A DNA stretch of 7,757 nucleotides from an uncultured Hippea sp. (GTDB taxonomy: Bacteria > Campylobacterota_A > Desulfurellia > JAADFJ01). How positions within the stretch are numbered: the first letter of the stretch is position 1; each line of letters begins with the position of its first letter. The stretch spans positions 1 to 7,757 of the forward strand of contig CAJVZA010000072.1 in assembly GCA_913009315.1 (NCBI GenBank), given 5' to 3'. The notes below the pieces were generated by a model, which saw only the letters and a list, made by a program, of their open reading frames with translations, was not told the origin of the DNA and did no database searches. Shown here piece by piece: positions 5,671 to 7,757 of the stretch. The position numbers were made by a program, and so were the translations under genes.

Positions 5671-5697
5671 TCAAGATGTTTTTAAGCCGGTCTTTTT
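5640..5697. terminator. possible convergent terminator
   Basis: ACCGGC (5643-5648) pairs with GCCGGT (5686-5691). It is flanked by an A-tract on the left and a T-tract on the right, so a T-run follows the stem on both strands. The stem extends outward only past a mismatch and the loop is long (37 nt), which makes it weaker than the terminator at 754-792. The right arm overlaps the last codons of the signalling gene. It could serve the rpsA-tRNA unit and that gene together. Confidence 0.4.
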
Positions 5698-7757
5698 CTT
5701 TTTTAATCCAATCATTCCCATTGCCAATAATCTTTCAAATTCTTCTTCCGGCAGAGGTTTTGAGAACAGATATCCCTGAAAATAATCACAACCGAAAGAT
5801 TTCAAAAGCTCAAACTGTTCAGTAGTTTCTACGCCTTCCGCTATTGTTTTGATGTTTAGTTTTTTTGCTAAATCGATGACGCTCTCTGTTACGCTTCTTG
5901 TTTTTGTATTGTCTATGATTTGTCTTACAAAAGAGATATCTATTTTTAAATAGTCTATGGGAAATTGTGACAGATAGGCAAGCGATGAGTATCCTGTGCC
6001 GAAGTCATCCAGAGCAAATGTGATATGTCGTTTTTGTAACGATTGAATCAGGTTATTTGTATGTTCGAAATTTTCTATTAATATCCTCTCTGTTACTTCT
6101 ATGTTAAGCAGATTATTTTCTATATTTAATTGATTGATTTCCGAAAGGATTATTTCTTCTAAATCAGGCTGCCTGAAGCTTTTTTGTGAAAGGTTTATCG
6201 ATATATGCACAGGCTTTATATCAAGTTTTTTTATCTTGTTTATCTCTTTTAATATTGTGTTTAATACATGTTGTTCGACATCGGTAATAAGATCTGTCTG
6301 CTCAAGCAGAGGTATAAACTCTAAAGGCTGAATGATCTTACCGTCTTTTTTCCATCTAAGCAGCGCCTCTGCTCCTACTATTCGGTTATCTTTATCAACA
6401 TAAGGCTGATAGTAAACTATGAATTCTCTGTTGGATAAAGCAAGGCTTAGGTCTGCCTTAAGTTTTAATCTGCGTGATAATGTTTTCTCTATCCCCTTTT
6501 CAAAAAAGCCTACAGAATTTTCTCCTTTTTTCTGCGCATATACAAGTGATGTGTTTGCTTTATCAAGCAGTTTAATTGCCGATAAGCCGTCTTTAGGATA
6601 AAGACTGACTCCTATATTAAATGAGATGGAGATTCTTTTTTTGCCTATGATGTATAGTTCTTTTAGAGTGTTGAGTATATTTGCCACAACAACCGTTATA
6701 TCTATCTCATTTTTCAGCTCTTTTATAAGAATACCGAATTTGTCTGCTTCAAGTTTTGATACCACATCGTATATTCTTAGATTCTTTTTAAGTCTATACG
6801 CGATCTCTTTTAAAAGAAGATTTCCTGTCTCAAATCCGAAGGCATGATTGATGTTTTTAAAGTTTATAGGGTTTATAACAGCTACAGCGCCCATTATGTT
6901 TTCTATTCCGGCTCTTTTTATAAAACGCTCGATTGAATTTATAAATGAAGCTCTGTTGATTAAACCTGTCAGACTGTCATAGTTCAGCAATATATTTAAC
7001 CGGTTATAGAGTTCTTGTTTTTCTGTTATATCTTCTCCTACAGTTATGTAGTATTCTATTTTGTCTTCTATTTTAAATGGCACAATTGTAACTGTGGTGT
7101 TTATTAAAGAACCGTCTTTTATTTTGTAAGTTATAGCTGAATAAAAGGACTTTCCAGCTGTCACTGTGCCGTATAGTTGCTTTGCAAATTTTTTGTCGTG
7201 TGTTTTGCTTGAAAAGATAGAATGATGCTTGCCTATAAGCTCATCTTTGGTGTAGCCGGTTATTCTCAGTGCACTTTTGTTTACATAAGCTATGTTGAAA
7301 TTGCTGTCTGTAATTATTACAAAATCAAAACCTGTATTCAGAGCGGCAAGCGTCATTTTGCTATATTTATCTTTTTCAATTTTCTCCAATGCAAATTCAA
7401 CATCACACTGGATTTCTTCTAAAAGATGAAGGTATGTATCGGTGAAGATGTTTGGTGAATTGCTTGCAATATAGAGTATGTATGCCAATTTATTGTGCTT
7501 TTTGATAGGAATTGAACAAACAGAGTGAACATTGTAAGCTCTATCAATATCATGCCAATAGCGGAAATGATAGTTTTCTATAATATTAGACATTATCGAT
7601 ACTTTGCCTGTGCGATAGGCTTTTGAGACGGTTCCTTTGCCGTAAGGTTTGCTCTCATCTGCGCCTATTGTAGTATTTAGCAAGGCTTGTTTTACCTTTT
7701 TGTTTCCTGACGATACATATTGTATATTGTAAAGCTTTGTAGCTTCATCTATTGTGC
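5671..7757 (-). CDS. GAF-PAS-GGDEF-EAL protein, likely c-di-GMP phosphodiesterase (N-terminus outside window)
   Basis: The frame is open through the right edge, so at least 694 residues are visible and the real start lies beyond; a TTG at 7683 is only an internal codon. Numbering from the first full codon (7755): a GAF sensor domain (about 1-125, with GKGTVSKAYRTGK and SVCSIPI); a PAS domain (about 138-245, ending VGEDITEKQE); GGDEF (about 255-420); EAL (about 429-674). The GGDEF signature reads EADKF (336-340) and the metal-binding Asp of the 'DxDxFK' strand is Asn (N295 in NPINFK), so cyclase activity is not expected. RIYD (327-330), five residues before, preserves the RxxD inhibitory-site pattern. 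The EAL domain keeps EAL (463-465), N521 in NLS, EVTE (553-556), DDFGTG (583-588), K604, EGVE (640-643) and Q660, all that c-di-GMP hydrolysis needs. No membrane segment is visible, so it is probably cytosolic. It is convergent with rpsA-tRNA; its operon partners are outside. Confidence 0.93.
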   Translation of the reverse strand, partial: TIDEATKLYNIQYVSSGNKKVKQALLNTTIGADESKPYGKGTVSKAYRTGKVSIMSNIIENYHFRYWHDIDRAYNVHSVCSIPIKKHNKLAYILYIASNSPNIFTDTYLHLLEEIQCDVEFALEKIEKDKYSKMTLAALNTGFDFVIITDSNFNIAYVNKSALRITGYTKDELIGKHHSIFSSKTHDKKFAKQLYGTVTAGKSFYSAITYKIKDGSLINTTVTIVPFKIEDKIEYYITVGEDITEKQELYNRLNILLNYDSLTGLINRASFINSIERFIKRAGIENIMGAVAVINPINFKNINHAFGFETGNLLLKEIAYRLKKNLRIYDVVSKLEADKFGILIKELKNEIDITVVVANILNTLKELYIIGKKRISISFNIGVSLYPKDGLSAIKLLDKANTSLVYAQKKGENSVGFFEKGIEKTLSRRLKLKADLSLALSNREFIVYYQPYVDKDNRIVGAEALLRWKKDGKIIQPLEFIPLLEQTDLITDVEQHVLNTILKEINKIKKLDIKPVHISINLSQKSFRQPDLEEIILSEINQLNIENNLLNIEVTERILIENFEHTNNLIQSLQKRHITFALDDFGTGYSSLAYLSQFPIDYLKIDISFVRQIIDNTKTRSVTESVIDLAKKLNIKTIAEGVETTEQFELLKSFGCDYFQGYLFSKPLPEEEFERLLAMGMIGLKKKKTGLKTS

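Overview
This is an AT-rich bacterial chromosomal window from a Gram-negative-type organism with a cytochrome bc electron-transfer chain. The full-length cytochrome b with b6-like haem spacing, a Rieske protein lacking the usual cluster serine, and a monohaem cytochrome c1 suggest a menaquinone-using anaerobe or microaerophile. A Deferribacterota-, Nitrospirota- or Aquificota-like lineage, or a deep 'delta' lineage, would fit, but nothing here fixes the taxonomy.

Left part (1-802): the last 44 codons of a MoaD/ThiS-type sulfur-carrier protein, ending in Gly-Gly, run on the + strand to 137. About 600 bp without a convincing gene follow. That stretch holds a strong 15-bp hairpin (204-248), protein-like fragments broken by stops, and a short direct repeat. 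It ends at a 17-bp-stem terminator (754-792) with T-runs on both strands.

Centre left (803-3411): a minus-strand petABC operon is read from 3160 down to 803 in the order Rieske protein, cytochrome b, cytochrome c1. Together these are the three catalytic subunits of a quinol:cytochrome c oxidoreductase. The genes are tightly packed (19-bp gap, then a 4-base GTGA overlap). They are preceded by a near-perfect sigma70-type promoter (TTGACA, 16 bp, TATAAT) in the divergent intergenic region, and the shared terminator lies 10 bp after the last stop.

Centre right (3412-5670): rpsA, encoding a six-domain ribosomal protein S1 with an acidic N-terminal extension and a C-terminal tail made of 13-residue tandem repeats, is read on the + strand. 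It is followed 47 bp later by tRNA-Pro(GGG) with an encoded CCA. A short convergent region with small hairpins comes next.

Right part (5671-7757): a minus-strand GAF-PAS-GGDEF-EAL signalling protein remains open through the right edge, so its N-terminus lies outside. Its GGDEF half has lost the catalytic signature but keeps an RxxD inhibitory-site motif, while its EAL half has every expected catalytic residue. It is best read as a c-di-GMP phosphodiesterase with a regulatory pseudo-GGDEF domain.

I see mostly core metabolism, translation and signalling genes, and no clear new multi-gene system. The points most worth a second look are the hybrid character of the bc complex, the S1 repeat tail, the degenerate GGDEF domain and the gene-poor left region.
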